Shown piece after piece: positions 21,858 to 33,237 of a stretch of DNA of 64,000 bases (position 1 is the first letter of the stretch; each line of letters starts with the position of its first letter). A model generated the notes under the pieces. That model saw only the letters and a program-made list of their open reading frames with translations. It was not told the DNA's origin and made no database searches. The translations under genes and the position numbers were made by a program. Source of the stretch: Fallopia convolvulus (taxonomy: Eukaryota; Streptophyta; Magnoliopsida; Caryophyllales; Polygonaceae); contig OZ024735.1 in assembly GCA_964016875.1 (NCBI GenBank), positions 2,782,469 through 2,846,468 of the forward strand, written 5' to 3'.

Positions 21858-23319
21858 ATGGCCAATACCGACGTCGAAGACATGGGCTTTGAGTCCACTC
21901 ATATCCTCGAACCCCATGAGTGTCGTCCCTATTCTCTTACTATAGAGGAGGTGGAGACTTTAGTTCGAAGCCACGGATTCCCTTCTGATGTTAACTTTTA
22001 TACCCCTACATGTGAGGCTACCGACTGGGTCAAAGAGGGTTGGGTCTGCTTCCTGGAATATCCATTTACCCTAGGAGCCATTTTCCCCTTTTCTCCCCTG
22101 ATTTTAAACTTCTTGATGACGCTCAAGGCGTCTCTGGCGCAATGGATGCCGTTAGTATGGAAAATTATGTACCAAATCAGCGACGTCTGTCGGGTTTAAA
22201 AGATCGACTTTACCTTACAAGATCTCCTTTGTGCATACCAGGTTTGTCCTCTCAGGGCCGGACGCTTCACCCTTCATGCACGAGACGTAAAGAACCCTCT
22301 GATCCCGAAGTCGAAGGTCAATGACAAAGATTGGGCTTCGCGTTTCTTTTTCGTGGAGAGGTCCACTTTGGGAGAGACGATCCAAGCTGTATTCTTTGAC
22401 TCTTGGACTACCAAAAGTAAGTACTTTCTACCCTGATTTCCTCAACCCTCGGTTGTTTTCTCTAGCCGCTTCTCTATCGATTCCTTACTTCCCTTTGGAC
22501 CCGAAGGTAAAGATAGAGGCTGTAGCGAAAGCGACCACGACTAAGAGACCATCACCCAACGTTACTGAAGTCATCGACCTGGACGACAAAGATCCCTCGG
22601 ACTTATGGCAGAAACTTCGAAGTGCCCCGACTCAAAGAAACCTCGCCTGGAAGTTCCTCGCTCTATTTTGGTCAGGGATGCGGGCTTGTCGATCTGGAAG
22701 GTCCGTGTTCTCCGGTCATCCCTTCCTCTCCTATTCTCTTTTTTTTGTATTGCGACTGATATCGTGTCTTTGTACACAGGCCTTGCAAGGCGTCCTATGG
22801 GTGGCGGAGGCTGTTGATGGAGAGGAGCTAACTCTTAAGGAGCGTCAAGCCCAGTGGGATGTTGAGAAAGCTGATTTGGAGAAGGAAATCCATCTGGCAA
22901 CTGAGCGCTAGAAGACGGATGCGAGCATGCTGGCAAAACTTACCGAGACGGTCAAACGTCATTCTTCTCAAGCTATGTCGGACCGGTCCAAGATCACCGA
23001 GCTCGAGGCCAAGAACAAGAGGATCGCCAAGGAAGCTAGCGAGATTGGGGCCTACTGCTCAATGATGTCTCGGGTAGAGACGATCAAACAATTCGCGAAT
23101 GGCGAGCACTTAGATTGGGATCTGGATGCCGAGATCGCGTCTTTCCATAGTTGTTATCCTCCAAATCAACCAGCTCCTGGTGACGAACTCTTGGCTTCTC
23201 TGGTCGTGGAAGAAGAAGGTGGTGGTCGTGATCCAAGCGCGGGTGGGACATCGGGAAGAGGTGACAGACTCTCCGTGGACATCGCGGAGCAGCTGGGAGG
23301 CACTCCTGATGAAGATTAG
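21858..23319 (+). pseudogene. Tat-2 antisense gene, apparently spliced
   Basis: This is the counterpart of 17004-18790, again opposite to gag-pol. The ATG at 21858 gives MANTDVEDMGFESTH. Exon 1 runs to about 22416 with the same PF04195-like block (PFTLGAIFPFSPLI, then LTLKASLAQW-like residues) and one in-frame TAA near 22197. A donor GTAAGT at 22417 matches that of Tat-1. The second exon of Tat-1 is absent here. A later exon ends at 22700, with a 79-base GT-AG intron at 22701-22779. The final exon has a TAG near 22909 and then a coiled-coil tail ending at 23319. Both copies conserve protein sequence better than intron sequence, by eye. Confidence 0.72.
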
Positions 23320-24071
23320 GGCCGCGAGCCCTTGTAAAAGATTTTTTTTGATGTTTCGTTTGCTTTCGTTTGAACAAACTTCTGGTGACTTGTGTGGGCC
23401 GTGTAGGGGACGTGAACAATATGCGTCCTTTGTTTGGACGTTTCCTCTTCCTCAGGAAGGGGAAGTAGATAGTTTTTGGTGCATGCATGCTTTCCCTTTA
23501 TTCTTTGCGCAATTTCGTTTGTGTTTGTCCTTCCTTTGTGTGCAGGAATTTTCTGGACGGATAGGTGCTTCGGATTGAAGTCTCTGGTCACGGGTGATAG
23601 CTACGTTTACCGATGAAGTTTCCAAGCGTGCAACGAGTATCGCGTTGGGGCTAGTGCTCGGGAAGGACGGCCGGTTAGAGGCGTTTCTAGGATTGGTTAC
23701 CTCTATTATTTTAGTCTAGGATGGGTTACCTCTTGTTGCTTTCAAATTCATGTCTAATTGTACAAGGCATTCTATATATAAATGAAAAACACTTTCAGTT
23801 TTTCAATTCTACTCATGCAAAAAAGGGAAACAAGGATAAACACGCAAAGATAAATTAATGTCATTCATTCGATAAAGCGAAACAGAGCATAGAAATCACA
23901 CAACAAAGAGTCTTCACACAAATAAGCTGAACATACCAAGAAAGATGAACTTAAATAAAAGCAATAAAACAAACTGCAGACTGATGACCTCTAGTGTCTA
24001 GACTATCTGGTGTTGAGGATCTTCTTCTGAAGTTTCGGGGAGGTCTTCGCTCCGATAGAAGGAGTTCTCCC
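23320..24071. other. Tat-2 spacer between antisense gene and integrase
   Basis: No supported gene. It corresponds to 16143-17003 of Tat-1. The integrase and the antisense gene converge tail to tail across it. Confidence 0.6.
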
Positions 24072-25427
24072 TTAGAAGTGATACTTCTTCAAGTGTAGTG
24101 GGTTCCAGCTCCGAGGGACGGGTTCTTCGTCCTTTGATTCTAGCTGGTAAGCACCTTGCCCAACGACCCCAGTTATCTTATAGGGCCTTTCCCAGGTCGG
24201 GGCTAGTTTCCCCGATTTGGTTTCACGGGTATTCTAAAAGACTCGTCGTATCACCCAGTCACCGACCCGAAAAGTTCGGATCCTGACGTTCTGGTTATAG
24301 CTTCGGGTAACTTGCTGTTGGTGCCTTGCTAATCGTAACCGGGCTTGGTCGTGAAGTTCGCCAGAAGTATCTAAATCAGCCGACAACTCCTGACGATTAC
24401 GCTCTTCGGTCATGAGGTTGGTACGAGCGGTTGGGATGAGAATTTCGGCGGGAATGACCGCTTCGCATCCATGTGTTAAGGAGAAAGGGGACTGACCAGT
24501 TGCGACCTCTGGCGTCGTGCGATCAGCCTAGAGAACGTATGGGAGCTCATCAACCCAGTTTCCTTTGGCCTTCACGAGCCTCTTCTTCAACTTATTTATG
24601 ATGACCTTGTTACTAGCTTCGGCTTGCCCATTTGATTGGGGATAACGGGGGGTTAAAGTGACCAGGTTAATCTTCTAGTGACTATAGAATTCTCCGGTTT
24701 TCTGGCTTATGAATTAAGAGCCATTGTCGCATACGATCTCCGCCGGTACCTTGAAACGACAAAGGATGTTTCTGGTAATGAAGGATATCACTTGCTTATC
24801 CTTGATTTCTCGATAAGCTTCAGCTTCTATCCACTTGGAGAAGTAATCAGTCATAGCAAGGAAGAACACTCTCTGTCCGGATGAAAGGGGTAACTTCCCG
24901 ACTATATCCATCCCCCAGCGCATAAAGGGCCATGGTGTAAGTGTGGGGTAGAGTGGTTCAGGAGGTTGGTGAGCGGTCGACGCTTGCCTTTGACAGGCAT
25001 CGCATTTACGGAAGAAATCTACAACATCTTTCCTCATAGTAGGCCAGAACCACCCTTGCTGAAGGGCCTTGTTGGATAGACTTCTCCCCCCTGTGTGGTT
25101 CCCACAATCTCCTTCATGAAATTCCTCAAGAAGTCTCTGAATGCCCTCTTGAGCTAGACAACGTTGTAGCGTTCCCACCGCCGATTTGTGGAACAGGTTC
25201 CCGCCTTCCACCGTGTACTTAGTGGCCCTTATCTTTAGCAATTTAGCTTCGATTTTGTCTTCTGGGAGTTTTCCCCTGGTTAGCCATTCAAGGTATGATT
25301 GAGTCCAAGGGGCTTCATTAGCTTCCGAAGGGTCGAAGAGGGCTCTCTCGCCATTTGATCCGTCCAAGGGGAAGTCTGGATCGGGATCATTTTGGAAACT
25401 TCTAGCATCAACGTCGTCACTGCTCAT
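24072..25427 (-). pseudogene. pol: Tat-2 integrase
   Basis: The N-terminal zinc-binding region is clear: EFHEGDCGNHTGGRSLS, GWFWPTMRKDVVDFF and CDACQRQ, between about 25150 and 24990. The catalytic core follows with WGMDIVGKLPLSSGQRVFFL, WIEAEAYREIKDKQV and FKVPAEIVCDNGS at about 24755-24714. An in-frame TAA follows at 24713, with further stops downstream. The C-terminal GPY/F-type block is at about 24230-24170 and the gene ends with a TAA at 24072-24074. Unlike Tat-1 it has no CACTA insertion, so it preserves the empty CACTA target site near 24388. Confidence 0.87.
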
Positions 25428-26365
25428 GATGACGTTGTGGGGGCTATTCCAAGAAGAATGATATCTTCGATCACTCTTTCAGTCTTCTTGGTATCACCAG
25501 TTTGAGCTCTTTTTATGGCGGGAACCATGATGTGAACCATCGGGATCACAAGGTACTCGTCAGGATCAATGGCTGACGCTAGGCGGGCAAGGGAATCTGC
25601 TTGGGCATTCTGCTCTCTTGGGATCTGTGCAAAGGAGATCTTCTCGAAACGAGGAATTAGATTCTTGACTTCCTCCAGATAATCCGCCATCCTCTCATCC
25701 CTTGCTTCGTACAACCCCAACACTTGGTTGACTATCAGTAACGAGTCGCACTTGACCTCTATCTGTCGTATGTTCAGATCCTCGGCGAGGGTTAGCCCAA
25801 AGATCAGGGCTTCATATTCCACTTCATTGTTTGTGGCCTCGAACGTACATCTTACGGACTGTACCACCCTATCCCCCTGTGTTGATTTTAAGACTACCCC
25901 TATCCCTGTTCCCTCAGCGTTAGAGGCGCCATCCGTGTGAAGCGTCCATTGGGCTGGAGACCTTGCTTCTAGCGTCATCACCTCTGTTGGATCGGATTCT
26001 TCTTCCGTCGTAGGGCTAAAATCAACCACAAAATCGGCCAGTGCTTGGGACTTCACTGCGGTTCTAGGCTCGTACTTGATATCGAAACCACTCAGGTGGA
26101 TGGCCTACTTGGCCATTCTCCCCGTGAACTCAGGCTTGTGCATTATTGTCTTCAATGGATGTGTAGTTCTTACCACTATCGGGTGGGCCTCGAAGTATGG
26201 GCGAAGTTTGTGGGAACACATGACTAAGGCAAGGACCAACTTCTCTAAGGAAGAGTACCGGGTCTCGGCTGATAAAAGAGTTCTACTGACGTAATACACG
26301 TGTTGCTGCTGCCCATCTTGCTCTCTGACCAACACCCCACTAACGGCTTTTTCAGTGACCGCGAG
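25424..26365 (-). pseudogene. pol: Tat-2 RNase H and second RNase H
   Basis: The retroviral RNase H remnant (YYVSRTLLSAETRYSSLEK) lies at about 26335-26105. The second, archaeal-type RNase H at about 25960-25560 is fully open: TLHTDGASN, NNEVEYEALIFGLTLAED, VKCDSLLIVNQVLG, IPREQNAQADSLARLAS. One stop lies between the two domains near 26103. The doubled RNase H confirms the Tat clade. Confidence 0.88.
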
Positions 26366-27457
26366 CTATAAAGGCAGGGTTTCCCCTACTTCGGGTTTGG
26401 CTAGGATCAAAGGATTGGAGAAGTAGCTCTTCAACTCTTGGAAAGCTTCTTCGTGTCTGGGAGTCCACTGGAAGCACTTATTCTTTCTGAGGACCTCGTA
26501 GAAGAGACGACATCGGTCTGCTGACTTAGATATGAACCTCTTTAGGGCGGCGATCTGCCCCGTGAGTTTTTGAACGTCTTTTACGCACCTAGGGGACTTC
26601 AGCGTGGTTATTGCTCGAACCTGCTCAGGGCTAGCCTCTATTCCTCGTTGGGTGACTAGATACCCTAGGAATTTTCCCGACTTCACGCCAAACGTACATT
26701 TCTGTGGGTTTAACTTCATGTTGAATTTCTTCAAGATTTCGAAAGCTTCCCCTAGATGACTTCTATGGTCCTCAGCTTTCTTTGATTTGACGAGCATGTC
26801 GTCTATGTATACCTCCATAGTTTCTCCAATCTGGCCTTGGAACATTTTGTTCACCAACCTTTGATACGTGGCCCCAGCGTTCTGCAACCCAAAGGGTATC
26901 ACCTTGTAGCAGTACGTTCCCTTACTGGTGATGAAGGATGTCTTGTCATGATCGCTTTCTTCCATCCGAATCTGGTTATATCCGCTGAAAGCATCCATAA
27001 AAGTCAGCAACTCGTGACCCGCTGTGGCGTCTACCAGGGCGTCTATGTGAGGCAACGGAAATGAATCCTTGGGACAAGCCTTATTCAAATCCGTGAAATC
27101 AACGCACATCCTCCATTTCCCATTTTTCTTGGGAACAACGACTACATTTGCCAACCACTCCGGATACTTGACTTCTTTGATCTTTCCATTCTCCATCAAC
27201 TTTCTTACTTCTTCGTCCACTATCTTATTTCTCTAAGTGGCGAACTTCCTTCTCTTTTGTTTTACCGGGGGTTGGTTAGGATCCACATTTAATCGGTGCG
27301 TGATGACACCCGGATCGATCCCTACCATATCCTCGTGGGACCAAGCAAAACACTTCGAGTTTTTACTGAGGAAGTCTATCAGCTCATATTTCATAACTGG
27401 CTCCAAATCTCTTCCAATCTTCACGGACCGATTGAGGTCAGATTGATCTAGGGCCAC
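26366..27457 (-). pseudogene. pol: Tat-2 reverse transcriptase
   Basis: This is nearly intact: one TAG at about 27230-27232 separates the connector from the polymerase core. The core is open for 284 codons with KYPEWLANVVVVPKKNGK, WRMCVDFTDLNKACPKD, LTFMDAFSGYNQIRMEES, PFGLQNAGATYQ and the catalytic YIDDMLVKSKK near 26810-26775. It continues through the thumb into the start of RNase H. Confidence 0.92.
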
Positions 27458-27555
27458 CTCCTCTACCTGATCATCTTCTTTTTCTTTCTCTTTTAGGGAG
27501 GTAGGGTTAGTGGCCTTCTTTAATTGCTAGGTAGACTTCTGATTGGCGGCTGGTT

Positions 27556-27960
27556 TCAGCGCCGATTTGTAACATTCCCGAGACGTTCTTTGATCACCAC
27601 AGATCTCTTGAACCCCCACGGAGTTGGGAACTTCACCATTTGGTGGTAAGTAGAAGGAACGGCTCTCATGTCATGGAGCCATGGTCTTCCCATAATTACA
27701 TTATAACATGAAGGGCAATCCATGACAGAATATCTAACCTGGACGTTCATGCCCTTTGCGTATGTGGGAAGGATGATATCTCCTACTGTGTGCTTCATTT
27801 CTCCGCTAAAGCCTACGAGTGCTGTAGGATTTTTGTCCACGTCCTTCTCGCTAAGACCCATTTCTCTCAGGGCTTCCAGCGTCGTGAGATTAGTTGAGCT
27901 CCCGATGTCGATGAGGAATCGCTTCATTAAAACATTTCCAATTGACAGAGAAATGACGAG
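27556..27960 (-). pseudogene. Tat-2 aspartic protease, altered active site
   Basis: The frame reads FLIDIGSSTNLTTLEAL, then GDIILPTYAKG and VIMGRPWLHDM. The active-site triad is DIG where Tat-1 has DTG, a single ACC-to-ATC transition. This Thr is near-invariant in retroviral proteases, so the enzyme is probably impaired. The frame continues to a stop at 27556 after TNRR. Confidence 0.82.
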
Positions 27961-27999
27961 GCGAGGCCGTCGTGGTGGGGTTCGTCAAGACCACTAATG

Positions 28000-29776
28000 T
28001 CGTCTTCGCCAAAGTGTATCGCGAGACTGAAGACGTCACTCTTCTCTCGTGCTGAGCGAGGAAGGGTGCTTTCTCGCGCATTCCTCTTGGCTTCTGAGTA
28101 AGTGAGTCCGCACACCTTCGACCCTTCGGTGATCACATTTACGACTTTCGTCGGTACTGGCGACGCTGGCCTTCCAGCACGTGAGGCCTCCACAACATCT
28201 GGAGGGACTTGTGCGTTTGGTGCCACTTCTGTAATCCTTCCTCGAGAAACGAGGTAAGCGATCTCTCTCCTCAAGGCTACACATTCTTTGGTCACGTGGC
28301 CGTAATCGTCATGGAAATCACACCACCTGTTCATATCCTTATTCGGATACGGTTTTTCGTTCCTCTTTGGTCACCTAATGCCCCGTATGGTCAAAGCTAT
28401 GTTCTTCATGAGGTCTTCGGGGGATATACCCAAATTGAACTCGTCGTATTTTGGCGGCAGTAGTTTGGTCGGTTTGGCTTCGGCGACGTTTACCTTCATT
28501 GCGTCGGGATGAGGGCGTCGATATGGTTGGTCACGACATTCCCAGCGCTGGTCCGATGCGGCCTTCTTGTCTACCCTCTCCCATACGCTCGTGGGTTTTC
28601 TCATCTTCAAATCCTCCTCCAGCCTGATCTGAGCCAGGGCTTTGGTTTGCACATCCTCGAAGGTGTGGCAAGGGTGCCTAGTGAGCTCTTTATAGAGATC
28701 CCCGTCTTGGTTTATCCTCTGACGGAAGGCTTCCATCGCCGTTGGCACATCACAGTGCGGAATGGAAATATTTTCTCGGTTAAACCGGTCCAGGTACTCC
28801 CGAGTGGACTCCTCCGGCTTTTGGATAATCCGGTACAAGTCACTAGACTGCTTCTCAAACCTCCGACTACTAGCGAACTGCACCCGGAACGAGTCCATTA
28901 ATTCGGCGAAGGAACGAATACTTCCCCTCGGGAGATTGACGAACCACTTCAGGGCCGGTCCCGTGAGGGCGGCTCCGAACCCTTTGCACATCAACGCCTC
29001 GCGGGAGTGGTATGGCACCACACTGGTCATCTTCTATTTAAATATGGCCACATGTTCGTCAGGGTCCCCCGTGCCGTCATAGGAAGTCATGTTGGGCACT
29101 GAGAACTTCTTTGGTATTTCAACTTGGGCGATGTGGGGAGCGAAAGGTGATTCGTCGTAACCGTCAACCACCTCCTTCTCTATGGGCCGCGGGACCCGTG
29201 GTATCTTTGACAATTGCTCGGTGAACATCTTGAATTGGTTCTGAACGATATCCTCAAGGTCTCGGGGACGACGGCGGTCCCAGTCCTCGTCGTCGTCCAT
29301 GGTCTCATCTTCCAAGCGTCGGGGGCTAACTTCTCGCGCCGATCGCAGGTGATGGGTGCCCTCATTCCTTCACTATCAGAATTCCCCTGAGCGGGGTTCA
29401 ACGATTGTACTCCATGGATCGTTGCCGGTGGGGTGACGAATTTTCGGCCAGGATTTCCTCCGCGGAGGCCGGTATGATTCCCAGAGGAACCTTCACCCCC
29501 GTTGCTTCGGAATCGATCTGTCATTCTGACATGCGGGCCGACAGAGGACACGGATCGAAGTTGAGAGCGCAAACCGTCATTATCGGCGGTTAGCTGCTCG
29601 ATGCTCGCTTTGTGTTTCTCATTGAAAACACGCTGATCTAACAACTCTTTTTCCAAAGCTTGGAGCCTTTGGGCAAATTCAAACAATTCGAGATGAAGGG
29701 CTGCCGATGTGTCCTGGCGTGCGCCTCCCTCCTCTTCGACGCCTAACCCTTGATCACCTTCGTGAGAGTTACTCAT
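28000..29776 (-). pseudogene. gag: Tat-2 gag
   Basis: The ATG at 29776 gives MSNSHEGDQGLG, collinear with Tat-1 gag. The N-terminal region is open, then the gag core (GDPDEHVAIFK, MCKGFGAALTGPALKWFVN) and the zinc-knuckle motif CDFHDDYGHVTKEC at about 28325-28280. Breaks are a frameshift near 29330, a TAG near 29032 and a stop near 28370, plus a frame change near 27930-28000 before the protease. In Tat-1 the same positions are intact or broken differently, so the lesions arose separately. Confidence 0.85.
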
Positions 29777-29833
29777 GATGATCCTCCGGAACTATCTCCG
29801 TCGTACTGAACTGAAATCTTTTTTTTCGATTGT

Positions 29834-29856
29834 TGGGCCCCACGGTGGGCGCCAAA
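29834..29856 (-). promoter_or_regulatory. Tat-2 primer-binding site
   Basis: On the minus strand, just after the 5' LTR, lies TTGGCGCCCACCGTGGGGC, the same site as in Tat-1. It would prime minus-strand DNA synthesis. Confidence 0.72.
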
Positions 29857-29857
29857 T

Positions 29858-30352
29858 TGTTTTGGACAAAAAATTGCTTGACAAACCTCTGTCCTGGATT
29901 GGGGCACGATCAAAATCGAAATAAGTTATCGAACTTACACGGATGTGAGATTCACGAGAACAAAGAACAAAAAGAAACTGATTCTGCTCTGGAAATCGGT
30001 AATCTCGTATGTATTTTCACTGATGCTCGCCTGCCTTTACAAAAACAAGTAAAATCGATATATATGTTTACATTATTACAACGGTTATTTCCCTAGTATC
30101 ACGATCTACGGATCTCTAGGACACGACTCATAACTAATTTCCCACTTTCCGCGTGTTTCAGAGGCTTGGAGCGCTATCCCATGCGTCTTCGGAACTGTTA
30201 TTTCCGCTTGTGACGGATGCTTTCTCCCTTCCATCGAATGACTGGAGATTTCTCTATTCCAAGATCTCTCCTCGCTTGGCCCGGTGGGTGCTTTCTTCGT
30301 GCGTTCATGGGCTCGACTCACCGGATGGGCCGATAGATTTTTGGGCCTAACA
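29858..30352 (-). repeat. Tat-2 5' LTR
   Basis: The 495-base LTR begins TGTTAGGCCC at 30352 and ends CCAAAACA at 29858 on the minus strand. It is highly similar to 21110-21600 and is flanked by TTTTG (30353-30357). Confidence 0.92.
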
Positions 30353-30357
30353 TTTTG

Positions 30358-32002
30358 AATGGTGGTAATCTTCCTGATGGGCTGAGTGATGCTCTAATGC
30401 ATCTCATATCGAAGATTGGGGATCCTAGTTCTGCATCGCATTTTCGACCGATTTCCCTCCTCAATGTCACATTCAAAATGGCCACCAAGGTGATAGTTAA
30501 TCGGTTAAAGCCAGTCCTCCCTCTCTTGGTGTCCCCTATGCAGGCGAGTTTTATATCGGGGCGCCAAATTAATGTAAACATGGTCGTCATTCAAGAGGTG
30601 CTCCATTCTTTCTCGTCTGATGCAAATAACAAGAACATGATGATGATAAAAGTCGATTTGGCAAAGGCCTACGACAGGGTACGGTGGAGCTTTCTTAGAT
30701 TGATTTTGAATCGTGCTTACTTTCCGTCTCACTTGGTTGATATTATTATGAAGTGCCAGACACAGGGCACGACGGAAATGCTATGGAATGGGTCAAAAGT
30801 GGGCTCTTTCAAGCCATCACGAGGAATCCGGCAAGGGGATCCTCTATCTCCGTACTTGTTTGTCTTGTGCATGGAATATTTGTCACATATCATTCAGGAT
30901 GTGGTTCGGTTGGGTTTATGGAAGCCAATTGTTGAGGGAGGAGTTAGTCTTTCACACCTTTTCTTTGCGGATGACTTGATTCTCTTTGCTGAGGCTTCAA
31001 CTAACCAGGCTATTGTTATCAAGAGTTGTTTGCAGCACTTTTGCCTTTATACTAGTGAAGATGTAAATTATGGCAAAAGCATTGTTCTGTTTTCCAAAAG
31101 AGTTCGGGAGTAAGATCGTATATCAATTAGTTACCTTCTTTCAATTCCAGAGATGGATGATTTTGAATCTTATTTGGGGGTCCCTACGGTTTGCAATCGA
31201 ATGTCTAAGGATCGACACAATTTTCTGCTTGATAAGGTCTCTTCAAGACTCGGAATATGGCAATCCAAATATCTTTCTGCTGCAGGCCGTGTTACGCTCT
31301 CCAATTTTGTGTTATCGAGCGTCCCACTCTATACCATGCAATCCACATTGGTGCCGAGGTCAATTTGTGATGCAATCGATCACAAAATTCACAACTTTGT
31401 TTGGGGGTCCACACCTGAATCTCGTAAGATACATCTTTTGGGCTGGGAAAAGATTTGTCAACCCAAGAGTGTTGGTGGTTTGGGGCTTCGGTCTATGAGG
31501 ACTTCTAATTCAGTTTTGCTTGAAAAGTTTGTTCGGCGCCTCGTAAACGATCCTGATTCTATATAGAGCAAGATCATCCGGGGTAAATATTGTCAAAACA
31601 GAAATGAAGCTGAAATATTTCGTCCAGTGGTTCGATCTTCTTACTTCTGGAAGGGCTTAGTTCATGGTTCCGATGTGCTATTGAAGGGGATAGGAATGGC
31701 AGTTGGCAATGGAAAACGCACTTTGTTTTGGAAGCATGTGTGGCTTGGTGAGAAACCGTTGCTGGATATTGCTTTGCTGAGTGTTCTTGTAGCTGCTCAA
31801 AATATGTTTGTGATTGATTATTATTCGGCGGGCTATTGGAACTGGCAAGAGCTTGCGCCATATTTGCCCCCGGATATATTGCAAATGCTGGCCTCTTTTC
31901 ACCTTTTTGAGGACGATGACAAGGAGGATAAATGGTTTTGGCATGCGTCTTCAACTGGTAGCTTAACCACGAAGTCGGCATATACATTGTTTTTTCAGAA
32001 TG
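30358..32002 (+). pseudogene. LINE ORF2, reverse transcriptase, second part
   Basis: This resumes the ORF2 frame after Tat-2 with NGGNLPDGLSDALM. Non-LTR reverse-transcriptase blocks are clear: HFRPISLLNVTFKM, QASFISGRQI, KVDLAKAYDRVRWSFL, RGIRQGDPLSPYLFVLCM and the catalytic FADDLILFAEA at about 30964-30996. A frameshift near 31100-31150 is followed by YLGVPTVCNR, SVPLYTMQS and WGSTPESRKIHLLGW. A TAG at 31564-31566 interrupts the region before GNGKRTLFWKHVWLG. The readable sequence ends near LTTKSAYTLFF at about 32000, short of the C-terminal zinc-finger end of plant L1 elements. Confidence 0.9.
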
Positions 32003-32247
32003 TTGTTGTTGTTGTTTCTTGTCCTCGTATTAATATTTCCTATTGAATGTTGTGTATGTGGACATTTCAAGAAGAGATGAATAATATCTTCATGGATATA
32101 GCTATAAATTAAACAACTCATTGATTTTGCCATATTTTTTCATGTCAATTAGAGCTTGATTAGTAATCCATTCCTTTCAAACTTTTAAAAAAAATTATCT
32201 TGGAATATGTATCAAGTTTCCGTATCTAAATATTTTCACTTGGTGGG
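32003..32247. other. Unassigned AT-rich sequence
   Basis: Between the broken LINE and a chromovirus LTR end. I see no gene or repeat in it. Confidence 0.5.
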
Positions 32248-32582
32248 TGTAACACCCTGTCTTTCTACAGGGCGCTACTTAGAAATAGACCTTACCAGGT
32301 ACTACTTAAGTAGGTTGACAACCACACTTTAGGAACTTGCAACACGGGCACGACGAGAAAACTTAATCAAAACATCCAACCTTTTTATGTAATTAAAATT
32401 AGAAAACATAGTTATGCATGTATTTCCGAGAATATAAATATCCAAATCCGACAAGGCACTACTAACAATAAATTATTCGAGGAATGACAAAAGACAAGAC
32501 ATAACACTAACTCCAACATAATAATAAAAGCAACATCCTAAAATGTCATAAATAAACTAAAGTAACCCGACCCGATAGTTGT
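32248..32582 (-). mobile_element. LTR 3'-end fragment of another chromovirus-like element
   Basis: TGTAACACCCTGTC at 32248 has the form of a minus-strand Ty3/gypsy LTR terminus (GGGTGTTACA). The following sequence does not match the C1-C4 family. It stops where homology to the chromovirus pol end begins at about 32583. The other LTR end and any target duplication are not visible. Confidence 0.45.
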
Positions 32583-33237
32583 GTGCTAACTGCTCAAATC
32601 AACAACAATCGTGTGTTGTTTTAGTTTGAGAGCATGTTGAGTTCACTGCAGAGAACGACATTTTTGTTCTAGTATCCGCCTTGAAAGGCGTATTTCGCTG
32701 GGGAAAGCGAGACAACGTAAATGCTCGCTATGTTGGATCTTTCGAGATACTGGAAAGAACTGGTAAGTTTGCTTAGTAGTTGACATTGCCATCTTCAGTG
32801 CATTCTATCCGTAATGTCTTCCTTGTGTTTCTTCTAAGATTGTATGCGTTCAATATATCTCATGTACTCAACAATAATAAGATGGATATTCAACCAAGTG
32901 ACACCTATGAAGAATGGCCAATTTGAATAGGAATAAGAAAAATACCTTTGGTTAGGTTACCTAGGCCTAAAATGGAGGTGAAGAAAAGACTTGAGAAACT
33001 AGACAGGAAATGCTGAGCCATTTTCCCAAAGTTATTGAACGTTGTAAAGAAGAAGTTTGGTAACTAAGCAGCGGTTATTGTGCTTTGTGTAGAAGTAACA
33101 TCATGTTTTTTAAGGGGGTACTACAAACTTCTGTATAGGTTTGAAGTGGTTGTGTGTGTATGTGCTTATGCTATCTTTCGTTATGATCCGAGTTCTCCTT
33201 GGTTTCGAGGACGAAACCATTTTTAAGGGGATACTAA
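32583..33237 (+). pseudogene. Chromovirus integrase C-terminus and chromodomain remnant, with polypurine tract
   Basis: The segment 32690-32763 encodes VFRWGKRDNVNARYVGSFEI followed by LERTG, the GKRGKL.PRY.GPFEILE-type block near the end of chromovirus integrase. About 32898-33040 reads TYEEWPI, then RKIPLVRL and KMEVKKRLEKL, a degraded chromodomain of the type that targets integration to heterochromatin. TCGAGGACGAAACCATTTTT and AAGGGG (about 33204-33230) form the conserved end and polypurine tract before the LTR. The same segment recurs at 59465-60121. The rest of this element's internal region is missing on the left. Confidence 0.78.

Larger units (their letters stand above)
21110..30352 (-). 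mobile_element. Tat/Retand-like retrotransposon, element Tat-2
   Basis: A 9,243-base minus-strand element with 5' LTR 29858-30352 and 3' LTR 21110-21600. The target duplication is TTTTG (21105-21109 and 30353-30357). It is a close relative of Tat-1: the LTR ends, primer site, gag, pol order and antisense gene all correspond. By eye the two LTRs differ less than those of Tat-1, so it looks younger. It is inserted in the LINE reverse transcriptase, not in Tat-1. Confidence 0.93.
2366..32002 (+). mobile_element. Plant L1-type LINE, split by three nested insertions
   Basis: A single plus-strand LINE can be followed across the gaps: end of the ORF1 zinc-knuckle region at 2366-2499, ORF1 tail at 5345-6096, ORF2 endonuclease at 19663-21109, and reverse transcriptase at 30358-32002. 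Each interruption is bounded by a 5-base target duplication, so the pieces are collinear parts of one insertion. The 5' end lies left of the window. The coding sequence breaks off near 32002, before the C-terminal zinc-finger and RNase H regions expected for plant L1 elements. It is a dead copy with several stops and frameshifts. Confidence 0.88.

Noticed and set aside
28509..29082. Long plus-strand frames of 106-130 codons opposite Tat-2 gag
   Set aside because: They are shadows of gag. Equivalent shadows occur opposite Tat-1 gag.
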